From Pseudomonas libanensis (lineage in GTDB: Bacteria; Pseudomonadota; Gammaproteobacteria; Pseudomonadales; Pseudomonadaceae), in the NCBI RefSeq assembly GCF_001439685.1, contig NZ_JYLH01000015.1, forward strand, positions 62,001 to 126,000: a stretch of DNA of 64,000 nt, read 5' to 3'. Made by a program: the position numbers and the translations under genes. Below the pieces are notes generated by a model, which saw only the letters and a list, made by a program, of their open reading frames with translations, was not told the DNA's origin and ran no database searches. Below are positions 27,117-36,434 of the stretch, one piece after another. Position 1 is the stretch's first letter; every line of letters starts with the position of its first letter.

Positions 27117-27147
27117 GATCGCTCCCACGCTCTGCGTGGGAACGATC
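27117..27147. repeat. Short palindromic intergenic repeat
   Basis: A GATCG(C/T)TCCCACGC hairpin with TCTG loop ending in GATC. A degenerate copy is at 28723-28750 and a longer relative at 53778-53821, so it is a dispersed palindrome family distinct from the REPs. Confidence 0.6.
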
Positions 27148-27189
27148 TCCCGACAGACGCCAATTGCACCCACCTCACGCCTCTGACAG

Positions 27190-27210
27190 AATCGCGAATA
27201 ATTCTCGTTA
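27190..27210 (+). promoter_or_regulatory. Fur box upstream of the sigma-factor gene
   Basis: An AT-rich palindrome centred on GAATAATTC inside GCGAATAATTCTCGTTA, 30 bp before the sigma-factor start. It resembles Pseudomonas Fur boxes at iron-starvation sigma genes, so iron repression is expected. Confidence 0.7.
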
Positions 27211-27240
27211 GTTAAAGCCCCTTATTTATTCGGTGATGCC

Positions 27241-27759
27241 GTGTCGTCGGTCCAGACCCCACACAGTGAGCTTGTTGGCGCGTTGTATCGCGACCATCGC
27301 GGCTGGCTGTTGGCCTGGCTGCGGCGCAATGTGGCATGTCCAAGCCGCGCCGAAGACCTGAGCCAGGACACCTTCATGCGCCTGCTGGGCCGGGATGAGC
27401 TGCGCGAACCCCGTGAACCCCGCGCGTTCCTGGTGGCCATTGCCAAGGGCTTGCTGTTCGACTACTTCCGCCGCGCCGCCCTGGAACAGGCCTACCTCAC
27501 CGAATTGATGCTGATCCCGGAAAGCGAACACCCTTCGCCGCAAGAACAGCACCTGATCCTCGAAGACCTCAAGGCCATCGACCGTCTGCTCGGCAGGCTG
27601 TCGAGCAAGGCTCGCGCCGCTTTCCTCTATAAACGTCTCGACGGCCTGGGCCATGCAGAAATCGCCCGGCGCCTCGGTGTGTCGGTGCCCCGCGTGCGCC
27701 AGTACCTGGCCCAGGGCATTCGCCAGTGCTACATCGCGCTGTACGGCGAGCCGTCGTGA
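27241..27759 (+). CDS. FecI/FoxI-type iron-starvation ECF sigma factor
   Basis: A 172-residue ECF sigma factor with region 2 (LYRDHRGWLLAWLRRNVACPSRAEDLSQDTFMRLL) and region 4 (LSSKARAAFLYKRLDGLGHAEIARRLGVSVPRVRQYL). It starts with GTG. It should direct transcription of the TonB receptor two genes downstream when the receptor signals through the anti-sigma protein. Followed by the FecR-type gene with a GTGA overlap. A Fur box lies just upstream. Confidence 0.93.
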   Translation: MSSVQTPHSELVGALYRDHRGWLLAWLRRNVACPSRAEDLSQDTFMRLLGRDELREPREPRAFLVAIAKGLLFDYFRRAALEQAYLTELMLIPESEHPSPQEQHLILEDLKAIDRLLGRLSSKARAAFLYKRLDGLGHAEIARRLGVSVPRVRQYLAQGIRQCYIALYGEPS

Positions 27760-28724
27760 CCGCCGTCAGTGCCAAACCGGTGTCAGCGCGGGTGCTGGAT
27801 GCCGCGATTGCCTGGCAACTGTCCCTCGACTCGGACGACGGCAGCGCGGTGGAACGCGAAGAGTTCGCCAAATGGCTGGCCAGCGATGAGGAACATGCCC
27901 GCGCCTGGCGACAATTGGGCATGCTCGACCAGCGTTTCAGCGTGGCCTCGGGCCCGGCGCGTGCGGCGTTGCTGCAATCGCGCCAAGGCATTCGCCAGCG
28001 CGTGCGCAAGCTGGGCCGTGGCCTGGCGAGTATCGTGCTGGTGTGCGGCCTGGCGCTGTTTGCCGGCGAGCGGTACGTGCCGATCCACTATTGGCTGGCC
28101 GACCAGCGCACCGCCACCGGCGAGCAACGCACGCTGAAACTGGCAGACGGCACGCAGATCAACCTCAACACCCATAGCGCCATTGATGTGCGCTTCGACG
28201 AAAAACGCCGGTTGATTGTGTTGCAGGAGGGCGAAATCCTCGTCGAAACCGGCCACGACGATGCGCGCCCGTTCTATGTGCAAACCCGCGACGGCAGGCT
28301 GCGAGCGTTGGGCACGCGGTTTGTCGTCAAGCGCGAAGACCAGGCTACACGCCTGAGCGTATTGCAGTCTGCGGTGGCTGCCCAACCTGAGGCGCTGCAT
28401 CAGGAACAGGTGTTCAAGGCCGGCCAGCAGGTGCTGATGCGCAGCGACGGCCTGGGCCCGACGCTGGCTGTAACCCCGGCCTCCGATGCCTGGACCCGCG
28501 GCATGCTGGTGGTCGACAACGCCCGCCTGGGCGATGTGGTCAATGAACTAAGTCGCTACCGCGCCGGCTACCTGGGTGTGGATAAAGGCGTAGCCGACCT
28601 GCGCATCACCGGCAGCTTCCCGTTGCACGACACCACCCTGGCGTTGAACGCGCTGCTGCCGACCTTGCCCGTGCAGATCGAACAGCACACGCCATGGTGG
28701 GTGACCGTAGCTGCCAAACCTTGA
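27756..28724 (+). CDS. FecR/FoxR-type anti-sigma regulator
   Basis: A 322-residue inner-membrane sigma regulator. The cytoplasmic N-terminal DUF4880-like region (LDAAIAWQLSLDSDDGSAVEREEFAKWLASDEEHARAWRQL in outline) binds the sigma factor. A single membrane helix (LASIVLVCGLALFAGE) follows. The periplasmic FecR domain (TLKLADGTQINLNTHSAIDVRF) ends in an STN-like segment. The start is the GTG at 27756 overlapping the sigma stop. It senses the ligand-loaded TonB receptor and releases the sigma factor. Confidence 0.92.
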   Translation: MTAVSAKPVSARVLDAAIAWQLSLDSDDGSAVEREEFAKWLASDEEHARAWRQLGMLDQRFSVASGPARAALLQSRQGIRQRVRKLGRGLASIVLVCGLALFAGERYVPIHYWLADQRTATGEQRTLKLADGTQINLNTHSAIDVRFDEKRRLIVLQEGEILVETGHDDARPFYVQTRDGRLRALGTRFVVKREDQATRLSVLQSAVAAQPEALHQEQVFKAGQQVLMRSDGLGPTLAVTPASDAWTRGMLVVDNARLGDVVNELSRYRAGYLGVDKGVADLRITGSFPLHDTTLALNALLPTLPVQIEQHTPWWVTVAAKP

Positions 28725-28750
28725 TCGTTTCCACGCTCTGCGTAACGATC
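28723..28750. repeat. Degenerate short palindrome
   Basis: GATCGTT ... AACGATC around CCACGCTCTGCGT, directly at the end of the anti-sigma gene. Same family as 27117-27147 with a shortened right arm. Confidence 0.5.
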
Positions 28751-28852
28751 AAAACACCCCGTCAAAAAAATAGTTTCACCCGGCCCTATCACTTTCCGCT
28801 TCTCGTTCGGCACCTAGGCAATTGAGAAATATTTCCATTCAGGAGCCGCCCT

Positions 28853-31282
28853 ATGTCCCGAACGCTAGATACCTTGTTGCGCCCCAGCCTGTTAGCCCTG
28901 GCCATCGCCCTCGGCGCCCCGCTGACCAGCACCGCACTGGCCGCCGCTGAACAAGCCTCCAGCATGCGTGCCTACAACCTGCCGGCCGCGCCATTGGCCG
29001 CCACCCTGAACCAGATCGCCAGCCAGGCCGGCCTGGCACTGACCCTCAACCCGACACTCGCCGCCGGCAAGACCTCGGCCCCGGTCAAGGGCCAGTTCGA
29101 TGCACAGGGCGCGTTGCGTGAAGCGTTGCGCGGTACTGGGTTGCAGTTGGAACAAAGCAGTGCGGGCACTTACACCTTGGTGCCGATTCCGGAAGGCGTC
29201 GTCGCCTTGCCGACGACCAATATCACCGGCCAGGACAGCTATGAGAGTGCTTGGGGCCCGGTGGAGGGCTACCTGGCAAAGCGCACCGCCGCCGGCACCA
29301 AGACCGACACAGCGTTGGTCGAGGCGCCGCGCTCGATCTCGGTGGCCACCCGCGAGCAGATGCAGGACCGTAACGTCCAGAACCTCGACGACGCAGTCAA
29401 ATACATGCCCGGTATCGTGTCCGCCAGCTATGGCAGCGACACCCGTTACGACTGGTTGCGCGTACGCGGCTTCGAGCCGACGCAATTCCTCGATGGCCTG
29501 CCGCTGCCACGCGGGGTGTATGCCAACCCGAAAGCCGAAACCTGGAACCTGGATCGCCTCGCCTTGCTGCGCGGCCCGGCCTCATCGGTCTACGGCCAGA
29601 CCCCACCGGGCGGCCTGCTGGACATGGTCAGCCGTCGTCCCAGCGCCGAACAGAGCAGCGCCATCCAGGTGCAATACGGCAGCGACAATTATCGCCAGAT
29701 CAACTTCGCCAGCACCGGTAAGATTGACGACGAAGGCCAGTTTCTCTATGGCCTCAGCGGCGTGGTACGTGATGCCGGTACGCAGGTCGACCATATCGAC
29801 AACAAACGCTACAACATCGCGCCCAGCCTGACCTGGAACATCGATACCGATACCAAGCTGACCTTGCTGTCGCAGTTCACCCGTGACGATACCGGTGCCA
29901 CCAGCCAGTTCCTGCCGATAGTCGGCACCAAGATCAAGTTGCCACTGGGTGACGTTTCGCATCATAAGAACCTGGGCGATCCGGACTACGAGTTCTACGA
30001 CCGTACCTATTACGCACTCGGCTACGCATTCGAGCACCGTTTCAACGATACCTGGCAGTTCAAACAGAATCTGCGTTACACCAAATCGGAATTGTCGTTC
30101 CAGCAATTGACCGTAGGTGCCTATGGCTGGGCGCCGGTCGACGCTGCGGGCAATATCAACCGCTCGTCGACCAACGTGGACGAGAACATCGGACAATTGG
30201 CAGTAGATAACAACTTTCAGGCCGACTTCGCCACCGGTGACGTCACCCATACCCTTCTGCTCGGACTGGACCACCAGCGTACCGATACCTCGTACTTGTC
30301 GATTTACGGGCTGGCCGGAAGAGTCAACATCTTCAACCCCGTCAACACCACGCCGGTTGAACGCCCCGCACGCTCCGGCGCTTTCTACGACTACAACCAG
30401 AAAACCATCCAGACCGGCCTCTACGTTCAGGACCAGATGGCTCTTGATAACTGGCGCCTGACCCTGGGCGGCCGTGAAGACTGGGTGCATCAAGGCACCA
30501 CGTACTTCAACAAAAACGACGCGACCAATACTGACCGCAGCAAGAATTTCAGCGGTAATGCGGCACTGAGCTATGTGTTCGACTCGGGCTTCGTACCGTA
30601 CATCTCCTACGCCGAATCGTTCCAGCCGGCGAGCAACGCCAGCGCTTCACCTACAGAGTCCTATAAACCCACCGAAGGTAAGCAGTGGGAATTGGGGATC
30701 AAGTACCAACCGCCGGGCTCGAACACGCTGCTCAGTGCCGCAGTGTATGACCTGACCCAGAAGAACGTTCTGGTCAGCAGTTTCCAGTCCGGTGGAGTGT
30801 CTGTCACCGACCAGACCGGCGAAGTGAAAGTCAAAGGCCTGGAGCTGGAAGCCATCTCTGACGTCACCGAAAACCTTAAGGTGATCGCGGCGTATACCCT
30901 GGCCAAATCCGAAGTGCAAAAAGGCGACTTCAAAGGCAACCGCCTGCAACTGATGCCCAACCAGCAAGCATCCCTGTGGACCGACTACACCTGGCACACC
31001 GGCGCGCTCGACGGTTTCGGCATTGGTTTTGGCGCCCGCTACACCGGCAATACCTACGGCGACCAGGCCAATACCTGGGCCGGCAAAGCCAACGCCTACA
31101 CGGTGTTCGACGGCGCCGTGCACTACGACCTCGGCCGCCTGGACAACAGCCTCAAGGGTGCGTCGGTGAAAGTGAACGCGACCAACCTGTTCAACAAGGA
31201 TTACATTTCCACCTGCGACGGTTCCTACTGCTACTTCGGCGACCAACGCAGCGTAGTCGCCAGCGCCACGTACCAGTGGTAA
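28853..31282 (+). CDS. TonB-dependent siderophore receptor with signalling domain (FoxA-like)
   Basis: An 809-residue outer-membrane receptor. Signal peptide residues 1-31 (LLALAIALGAPLTSTALAAA). A secretin/TonB N-terminal signalling domain follows (residues ~37-115, AYNLPAAPLAATLNQIASQA), then a TonB box region, the plug (RSISVATREQMQDRNVQNLD; LRVRGFEPTQFLDGLPLPRG) and a 22-strand barrel ending in the aromatic C terminus ATYQW. The signalling domain matches the sigma/anti-sigma pair upstream. With the PepSY gene downstream the order mirrors foxI-foxR-foxA-foxB, so a ferrioxamine-like hydroxamate is the likely ligand; this is inference. Confidence 0.92.
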   Translation: MSRTLDTLLRPSLLALAIALGAPLTSTALAAAEQASSMRAYNLPAAPLAATLNQIASQAGLALTLNPTLAAGKTSAPVKGQFDAQGALREALRGTGLQLEQSSAGTYTLVPIPEGVVALPTTNITGQDSYESAWGPVEGYLAKRTAAGTKTDTALVEAPRSISVATREQMQDRNVQNLDDAVKYMPGIVSASYGSDTRYDWLRVRGFEPTQFLDGLPLPRGVYANPKAETWNLDRLALLRGPASSVYGQTPPGGLLDMVSRRPSAEQSSAIQVQYGSDNYRQINFASTGKIDDEGQFLYGLSGVVRDAGTQVDHIDNKRYNIAPSLTWNIDTDTKLTLLSQFTRDDTGATSQFLPIVGTKIKLPLGDVSHHKNLGDPDYEFYDRTYYALGYAFEHRFNDTWQFKQNLRYTKSELSFQQLTVGAYGWAPVDAAGNINRSSTNVDENIGQLAVDNNFQADFATGDVTHTLLLGLDHQRTDTSYLSIYGLAGRVNIFNPVNTTPVERPARSGAFYDYNQKTIQTGLYVQDQMALDNWRLTLGGREDWVHQGTTYFNKNDATNTDRSKNFSGNAALSYVFDSGFVPYISYAESFQPASNASASPTESYKPTEGKQWELGIKYQPPGSNTLLSAAVYDLTQKNVLVSSFQSGGVSVTDQTGEVKVKGLELEAISDVTENLKVIAAYTLAKSEVQKGDFKGNRLQLMPNQQASLWTDYTWHTGALDGFGIGFGARYTGNTYGDQANTWAGKANAYTVFDGAVHYDLGRLDNSLKGASVKVNATNLFNKDYISTCDGSYCYFGDQRSVVASATYQW

Positions 31283-31343
31283 TCGCTTGAGTTAACCACC
31301 AGGCCGTCACCGTGGCGGCCTTGGTGTGTCTGAAGGCTAGAAA

Positions 31344-32447
31344 ATGAAAAGCAAAACCATCCGCCGCTGGTCCTTCATCCACACCTGGACCAGCCTGATC
31401 TGCACCGTATTCCTGCTGTTGCTCGCCCTCACCGGGCTGCCGCTGGTGTTCCACCATGAGATCGACCATCTGCTGGGCAATGAGCCCGAGTTGGCACAGA
31501 TGCCAGCCGATACTCCCCGGCTCAACCTTGAGCAGCTTGTGACTAAAGCGCAGGCCCATCGTCCCGGCGAGGCCATGCAGTACCTGGCCTGGGACGAAGA
31601 CGACAAGAACGGCGTGATCGCGATCATGGCGGCCACGGCCGGCACCGAGCCGAATTCTTCCCATACCTTCATGCTCGATGCCCGCACTGGAGAAGCGGTA
31701 GAAACACCATCGGCGAATGGCGGGCTGACCCTGTTCCTGCTGCGCCTGCATGTGGATATGTTTGCCGGCCTGCCGGGCAAGTTGCTGCTGGCACTCATGG
31801 GTATTCTGTTTGTGCTGGCGATTATTTCGGGCACGGTGTTGTACCTGCCGTTCATGCGCCGCTTGAAGTTCGCCACCGTGCGCCAGGACAAGTCCACCCG
31901 CCTGCGCTGGCTCGACCTGCACAACCTGATCGGCGTAGTCACCCTGACCTGGGCGCTGGTCGTGGGCGTGACCGGCGTGATCAGTGCCTGCGCCGACCTG
32001 CTCATCGCCGCCTGGCGCCAGGACAGCCTCAGCGCCATGATCGAACCCTACAAAAACGCCCCGCCGCTGACCCAGCGCGCACCGGCCACTGAGCTGCTGA
32101 GCATTGCCGCCAAGGCCGCGCCCAGTATGGAACCGGACTTTATCGCCTTCCCCGGTACACGCTTTTCCAGTGAACATCACTACGCCGTGTTCATGAAGGG
32201 CAGCACCCACCTGACTTCTCATCTGCTGACGCCAGTGCTGATTGACGCCAGCACCCTGGCCGTTACCGCCATCGCCGAACGACCGTGGTACATGGACGCC
32301 ATGGGCCTGTCCCAACCGTTGCACTTCGGTGATTACGGCGGCATGCCGATGAAAATCCTGTGGGCGATGCTGGATGTGCTGACCATCGTCGTACTGGTGA
32401 GCGGGATTTACCTGTGGATCGTGCGGCGCAAGGCGGCCAAGGTATGA
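31344..32447 (+). CDS. PepSY-domain inner-membrane protein (FoxB-like)
   Basis: A 367-residue protein with four predicted membrane helices: WTSLICTVFLLLLALTGLPLVF near residue 20, LLLALMGILFVLAIISGTVLYL at ~150, LIGVVTLTWALVVGVTGVISA at ~205 and LDVLTIVVLVSGIYLWIV at the end. Periplasmic PepSY-type loops lie between. Conserved histidines in the helices (HTW, HHE, LHVDMF, LHNL) suggest haem binding, as in the PepSY siderophore-iron reductases. Placed after a TonB receptor, it probably releases iron from the imported siderophore by reduction. Confidence 0.87.
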   Translation: MKSKTIRRWSFIHTWTSLICTVFLLLLALTGLPLVFHHEIDHLLGNEPELAQMPADTPRLNLEQLVTKAQAHRPGEAMQYLAWDEDDKNGVIAIMAATAGTEPNSSHTFMLDARTGEAVETPSANGGLTLFLLRLHVDMFAGLPGKLLLALMGILFVLAIISGTVLYLPFMRRLKFATVRQDKSTRLRWLDLHNLIGVVTLTWALVVGVTGVISACADLLIAAWRQDSLSAMIEPYKNAPPLTQRAPATELLSIAAKAAPSMEPDFIAFPGTRFSSEHHYAVFMKGSTHLTSHLLTPVLIDASTLAVTAIAERPWYMDAMGLSQPLHFGDYGGMPMKILWAMLDVLTIVVLVSGIYLWIVRRKAAKV

Positions 32448-32626
32448 AGCCGCGCCAGTCGAATTTCTGGAAGGTGTTTGGCATACCGCTGGGCATTGGC
32501 CTGCTCAGTGCCGCAGGGTTGTTTGCGGCGTTGCTGGGGGATGGGTGGTGGGATTCGTTGAGTTGGGTCGGGCTCGGGATACCTGCAATGATGGGTGTAT
32601 GGGGGTTGGTTAAGCGGCGCGGCTGA
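32444..32626 (+). CDS. Small membrane protein of the iron-uptake operon
   Basis: A 60-residue protein whose ATG overlaps the PepSY stop by 4 bp, so it is translationally coupled. It has a basic N terminus (MKPRQSNFWKVF), two hydrophobic stretches (GIPLGIGLLSAAGLFAALLG and LSWVGLGIPAMMGVWGLV) and a KRR tail. No known motif. Position suggests an accessory subunit of the PepSY protein. Confidence 0.75.
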   Translation: MKPRQSNFWKVFGIPLGIGLLSAAGLFAALLGDGWWDSLSWVGLGIPAMMGVWGLVKRRG

Positions 32627-32630
32627 GGTC

Positions 32631-32708
32631 GCTATCGCAGGCAAGCCAGCTCCCACATTTTGACCTGTGAACACAGCCCAATGTGGGAGCTGGCTTGCCT
32701 GCGATAGG
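32631..32708. repeat. REPIN, second sequence family
   Basis: An inverted pair of GGGAGCTGGCTTGCCTGCGA-type REPs, distinct from the GGGGGCTTGCCCCC family. It lies between the iron operon and the glutathione transferase gene. Confidence 0.88.
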
Positions 32709-32788
32709 GCCCTCAAAAACAACGCGTCCCCCTCGCCAGGCACCGCACAACGCTCTAGGCTAGCCACAATTCACCTCGAGGAATGCCC

Positions 32789-33418
32789 ATGTCCGCCCCC
32801 AGCATGACCTTGTTCCACAACCCCGCTTCACCGTTCGTACGCAAAGTCCGCGTGCTGCTGATCGAGACCGGCCAGCAGGACCGTGTGGCCCTGCACGCCT
32901 GCCTGCCGACCCCGGTCAACCCGGACGCCCAAGTGCTGCAAGGCAACCCCGTGGGCAAGATCCCGGCCCTGCGCCTGGCCGACGGTTCGGTCCTGCATGA
33001 CAGCCGGGTGATCCTCGATTACTTCGACCACCAGCACGTCGGCAACCCGCTGATCCCCCGCGATGGCTCGGCCCGCTGGCGGCGCCTGACCCTGGCCTCG
33101 ATGGCCGACGGCATCATGGATGCCGCCGTGCTGGTACGTTACGAGACTGCCATGCGCCCGGTGGAAAAGCATTGGCACCAATGGCTGGATGAACAGCGCA
33201 ACAAGATCCGCCGCGCCCTCGCCGAGCTGGAACAGGACGCCATTGCCGAACTGACCAGCCATTTCGATATTGCCGCCATCAGCGTGGCCTGTGCCCTGGG
33301 TTACCTGGACTTTCGTCACCCGGACCTGCAATGGCGCACGGACAATCCCAAGCTCGCCGCCTGGTACGCCGAGATCAGCCAGCGGCCTTCGATGCTGCAG
33401 ACCCAGCCGCCCATCTAA
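32789..33418 (+). CDS. Glutathione S-transferase family protein
   Basis: A 209-residue cytoplasmic protein with a thioredoxin-like N-terminal domain (MTLFHNPASPFVRKVRVLLIE; NPVGKIPALRLADGSVLHDSRVILDYFD, which includes the cis-proline and the glutathione-binding ES/DS motif) and an all-helical C-terminal domain. The start at 32789 is decided by CGAGGAA, which is 7 bp from this ATG but only 1 bp from the ATG at 32783. Substrate is unknown. It stands alone between REPINs. Confidence 0.88.
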   Translation: MSAPSMTLFHNPASPFVRKVRVLLIETGQQDRVALHACLPTPVNPDAQVLQGNPVGKIPALRLADGSVLHDSRVILDYFDHQHVGNPLIPRDGSARWRRLTLASMADGIMDAAVLVRYETAMRPVEKHWHQWLDEQRNKIRRALAELEQDAIAELTSHFDIAAISVACALGYLDFRHPDLQWRTDNPKLAAWYAEISQRPSMLQTQPPI

Positions 33419-33435
33419 ACCTTACCGCCGTCCAC

Positions 33436-33524
33436 TGTGGGAGGGGGCTTGCCCCCGATTGCGGCGTGTCATTGGGCACATCTGTTTCTGAACCACCGCT
33501 ATCGGGGGCAAGCCCCCTCCCACA
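33436..33524. repeat. REPIN (GGGGGCTTGCCCCC family)
   Basis: An inverted REP pair with ~40-bp spacer between the convergent glutathione transferase and creD genes. Confidence 0.9.
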
Positions 33525-33592
33525 TTCGGCGGCGGTATAATTGAGGAAGTTGACCATCCTCACCTTCATCTGCTGGTCTTCGCGCAACCCAA

Positions 33593-34942
33593 TCATTGCT
33601 CCTCCTCCACCTTGCGCTTGCCCACCCCATACCAATCCAGCCTGCGCGTCAGCACCATCACCGTGCCCAGCAGGCCAAACAGCAACAGCGAGCCCATCAG
33701 CAGCGCGTAATCCTCGGCACTCAGCAGCCCGTAAAGCAAGCCATACAATGCCGCCAGCCCCGCCGAGAACCCCAAGCCATGAGCAACGCTGCGCAGCACA
33801 TGGCACACGTAAAAACCGATCAGCAGTACGCAGGCGCTGGCGGATATCAGGTACGCCAGAGCAAAGCCCACATGCTCGGATAACGACAACAGCAGCAGGT
33901 AGAAGAACGCCAGTGCGACCCCCACCAACGCATATTGGACCGGGTGCACGGCCAGGCTCTTGAGCACTTCGAACAGGAAAAAGCCGGCAAAGGTCAGGGC
34001 GATGAACAGCAGCGCATACTTGATCGCGCGGTCGCTCTTGAGGTACTGGTCCACCGGGTCGATGAAGTTCACGCCAAAGCTGCGGTTGGTAAAATCTTCA
34101 CAGCCTTGCCCGTCCAGGCAGTTTTGCAGGGCCTGCTCCAGGTTGGTGGAGAAGAATGAAGTCTGCCAATCAGCGGTAAACCCTTTGTCAGTGACGTCAC
34201 GTTGAGCCGGCAGGAAGTTGCCGATAAAACTCGGGTGCGGCCAGTTGGACGCCAGCGAAACTTGGCTGGCCTTGCCCACCGGCACCACTTGCAGTTGTTC
34301 GGTGCCTTGCAGGCGCAGGTCGAAGGCGAACTCCAGTACCGCAGGTTGCTTGCCGTCCTGCTCCGGCAACGTCACATGCACGCCCTCGCCCAGCCAGGCC
34401 ACTTGAGAGCCCGGCGAAAACTCCAGACGTTGGTCACCCAGTTCCAGCTTCAAGGCATTTTCAATCCCGCGAATATCGCTGATGCCCACCGCCAGGAACG
34501 CCGGTTCAAAACGGTAATCGGCAAAGTTTTCCGTGATGCCCAACTGCGCAGGCAACTCGAAACGCCCGCTGATACGGTTGTCGGCGTGAAACAGCCGCGC
34601 CTGGTAGATGCCCCGTGAACGCAGTTCGGTTTGCACTTTGCCGTCAAGTTCAAAGCGGTCCGGCAGGAAATACAGACGCCCGCGCTCCTCACGGGTTTCT
34701 TCATAGCGTTTGTTGAGCTTTTCATTGAGCTTCCATTCGCGCACGGTCTTGCGATACGGCACCACCATGACCGGCCCGGCCAGGCGCTGGGCGTAGCTGG
34801 AACTGCGGGCAATGTCCATCAAGACGCCGTCGCGCAGTTGCTGGCGGTCGCTGATGATGCCGTTGATCATCAGCAACGGAATCAACAACAACAGGATCAG
34901 CAGCGCAATCGCGCCAAGTTTGAAAAGCAGGCTGCGGTTCAT
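33593..34942 (-). CDS. creD: Inner-membrane protein CreD
   Basis: A 449-residue cell-envelope protein, the main target of the CreBC two-component system; in Pseudomonas and Aeromonas it is tied to envelope integrity and beta-lactam response. One N-terminal helix (LLFKLGAIALLILLLLIPLLMI) leads to a long periplasmic domain, then five or six helices (ALLFIALTFAGFFLFEVL; YALVGVALAFFYLLLLSLSEHV; YLISASACVLLIGFYV) close the protein. The start MNRSLLFKLG at 34942 has a GGGAGAG site; the open frame upstream is not coding. Last gene of the cre operon. Confidence 0.94.
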   Translation of the reverse strand: MNRSLLFKLGAIALLILLLLIPLLMINGIISDRQQLRDGVLMDIARSSSYAQRLAGPVMVVPYRKTVREWKLNEKLNKRYEETREERGRLYFLPDRFELDGKVQTELRSRGIYQARLFHADNRISGRFELPAQLGITENFADYRFEPAFLAVGISDIRGIENALKLELGDQRLEFSPGSQVAWLGEGVHVTLPEQDGKQPAVLEFAFDLRLQGTEQLQVVPVGKASQVSLASNWPHPSFIGNFLPAQRDVTDKGFTADWQTSFFSTNLEQALQNCLDGQGCEDFTNRSFGVNFIDPVDQYLKSDRAIKYALLFIALTFAGFFLFEVLKSLAVHPVQYALVGVALAFFYLLLLSLSEHVGFALAYLISASACVLLIGFYVCHVLRSVAHGLGFSAGLAALYGLLYGLLSAEDYALLMGSLLLFGLLGTVMVLTRRLDWYGVGKRKVEEEQ

Positions 34943-34994
34943 GGGTCTCTCCCTGTGTGAATGGGAGAGAGTCTGGGGAATACGTGTGGGGGAT

Positions 34995-36434
34995 TTATGT
35001 GGGTAATGTGGAGACTGTGTGGAGATGCAGCACCGCTTGCACGCCGCCAGGCACATTGCCGATCTGCAACGAGCCGCCGTGCAGCTTCATCACTTCCTCG
35101 ACAAAGTTGAGGCCCAGGCCGGTACTTTTGCGCCCGCTGGCCGGACGTGGCAACGAGTAGAAGCGCTCGCTCAAACGCGGCAAGGCGTAGTCGGGAATGG
35201 CATCGGCCTGATTGAACAGGCTGACTTGCACATCGTTATGCCGCACCTGCGCACTGAACCGCAGCGCACCACCGGGCGGGGTGAAATCCAGGGCGTTGTC
35301 CAGCAGATTGCCCAGGGCCTGGCGCAGCAGGAAGGGTTCGCCAAACACCTTCACGTCGGCGGCAATCGCCTGCTCGACGTGCAAGCCGACGCCTTCGATC
35401 CGCGCACACTGGGCCTTGAGTACATCCTCGACCAAGGCCGCCAGCGGGATGCTCGACTGCTCTTCAAGCCCCTGGCGTTGCTCCACCTGGGCCAGGTTGA
35501 GCAAGCGCTCGATCAACTGCTGCAGGCGCGCACTTTCGCTGTCGATGTTGCCGACAAAACGCTGCTGCTGCTCACGGCTCATATCGCCCTGCAACAGCTC
35601 CGCCGCGCCACGAATCGCCGCCAACGGACTTTTCAGTTCATGGGTCAGGGTGTGCACGTAATGCTCGACGTAAGCCTTGCCCTCCAGCTGCGTGCGCATG
35701 TGCTCCACGGCGGCGGACAACTGCCTCAACTCGCCGCCCCGATAATGGGGCAACTCGGCACGCCGCCCTTCGCTGACCGCCTCGGCGTAAGCCGTCAACC
35801 GCCGCAGCGCCACGCTCAACCACCATGACAACACAGCCCCCAGCAACAAGCCGAGCACCACCAGCCCGGCGCCGTACCACAGCAGGCGGCGCTCGGTGCG
35901 GTCCACATAGGGTTGCAATGAGCTGTTGGGCTTGGCCACGGTGACCACGCCGATAATCTGGCCGTTATCGCGAATCGGCGCGCCCACGTGCATCACAGAT
36001 GAGGCTGGATCCTCCACAGCGCTGCGGGTGGAGCGCGCACCGTATTCGCCGCGCAGGGTCAGGTACACGTCGTTCCATTTCGAATAGTCCTGGCCCACCG
36101 CTTCGCCCGTGGAGTCGAGCAGCACCGTACCCTTGGCATCGGTGACGTAGATGCGGTGGTTGACCTGGTTTTTCGGCAGGCCCCAGATCGTCGCTCCCGG
36201 CTGGCGGCTGCCATAGGCCTTGAGCAGCGCCGGCCAATGACTCTGGCCGAGAGTGCCGTTCTTCACATCCTCGCGCAGGATTTCAGCCAGCAGGTTGGCG
36301 GTGTCGACCAGGGTTTCTTCGGTGGACTGGCGCACGCCGGGACGGATTTCCTTCATCACTGTATTAAGCACAAAGTAGCCGGTCAGGCCGATAAACAGCG
36401 CATACACCAGGAAGATCCGCAGCCCCAGGCGCAT
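34995..36434 (-). CDS. creC: Two-component sensor histidine kinase CreC
   Basis: A 479-residue membrane kinase. Helix 1 is IFLVYALFIGLTGYFVLN; a periplasmic sensor domain of ~150 residues ends at helix 2 (LLWYGAGLVVLGLLLGAVLSWWL). HAMP, H-box (YVHTLTHELKSPLAAIRGAAELL, autophosphorylated His) and the ATPase region (LGNLLDNALDFTPPGGALRF; KSTGLGLNFVEEVMKLHGG) follow. It phosphorylates CreB. Its ATG overlaps the creB stop by one base. Confidence 0.96.
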   Translation of the reverse strand: MRLGLRIFLVYALFIGLTGYFVLNTVMKEIRPGVRQSTEETLVDTANLLAEILREDVKNGTLGQSHWPALLKAYGSRQPGATIWGLPKNQVNHRIYVTDAKGTVLLDSTGEAVGQDYSKWNDVYLTLRGEYGARSTRSAVEDPASSVMHVGAPIRDNGQIIGVVTVAKPNSSLQPYVDRTERRLLWYGAGLVVLGLLLGAVLSWWLSVALRRLTAYAEAVSEGRRAELPHYRGGELRQLSAAVEHMRTQLEGKAYVEHYVHTLTHELKSPLAAIRGAAELLQGDMSREQQQRFVGNIDSESARLQQLIERLLNLAQVEQRQGLEEQSSIPLAALVEDVLKAQCARIEGVGLHVEQAIAADVKVFGEPFLLRQALGNLLDNALDFTPPGGALRFSAQVRHNDVQVSLFNQADAIPDYALPRLSERFYSLPRPASGRKSTGLGLNFVEEVMKLHGGSLQIGNVPGGVQAVLHLHTVSTLPT

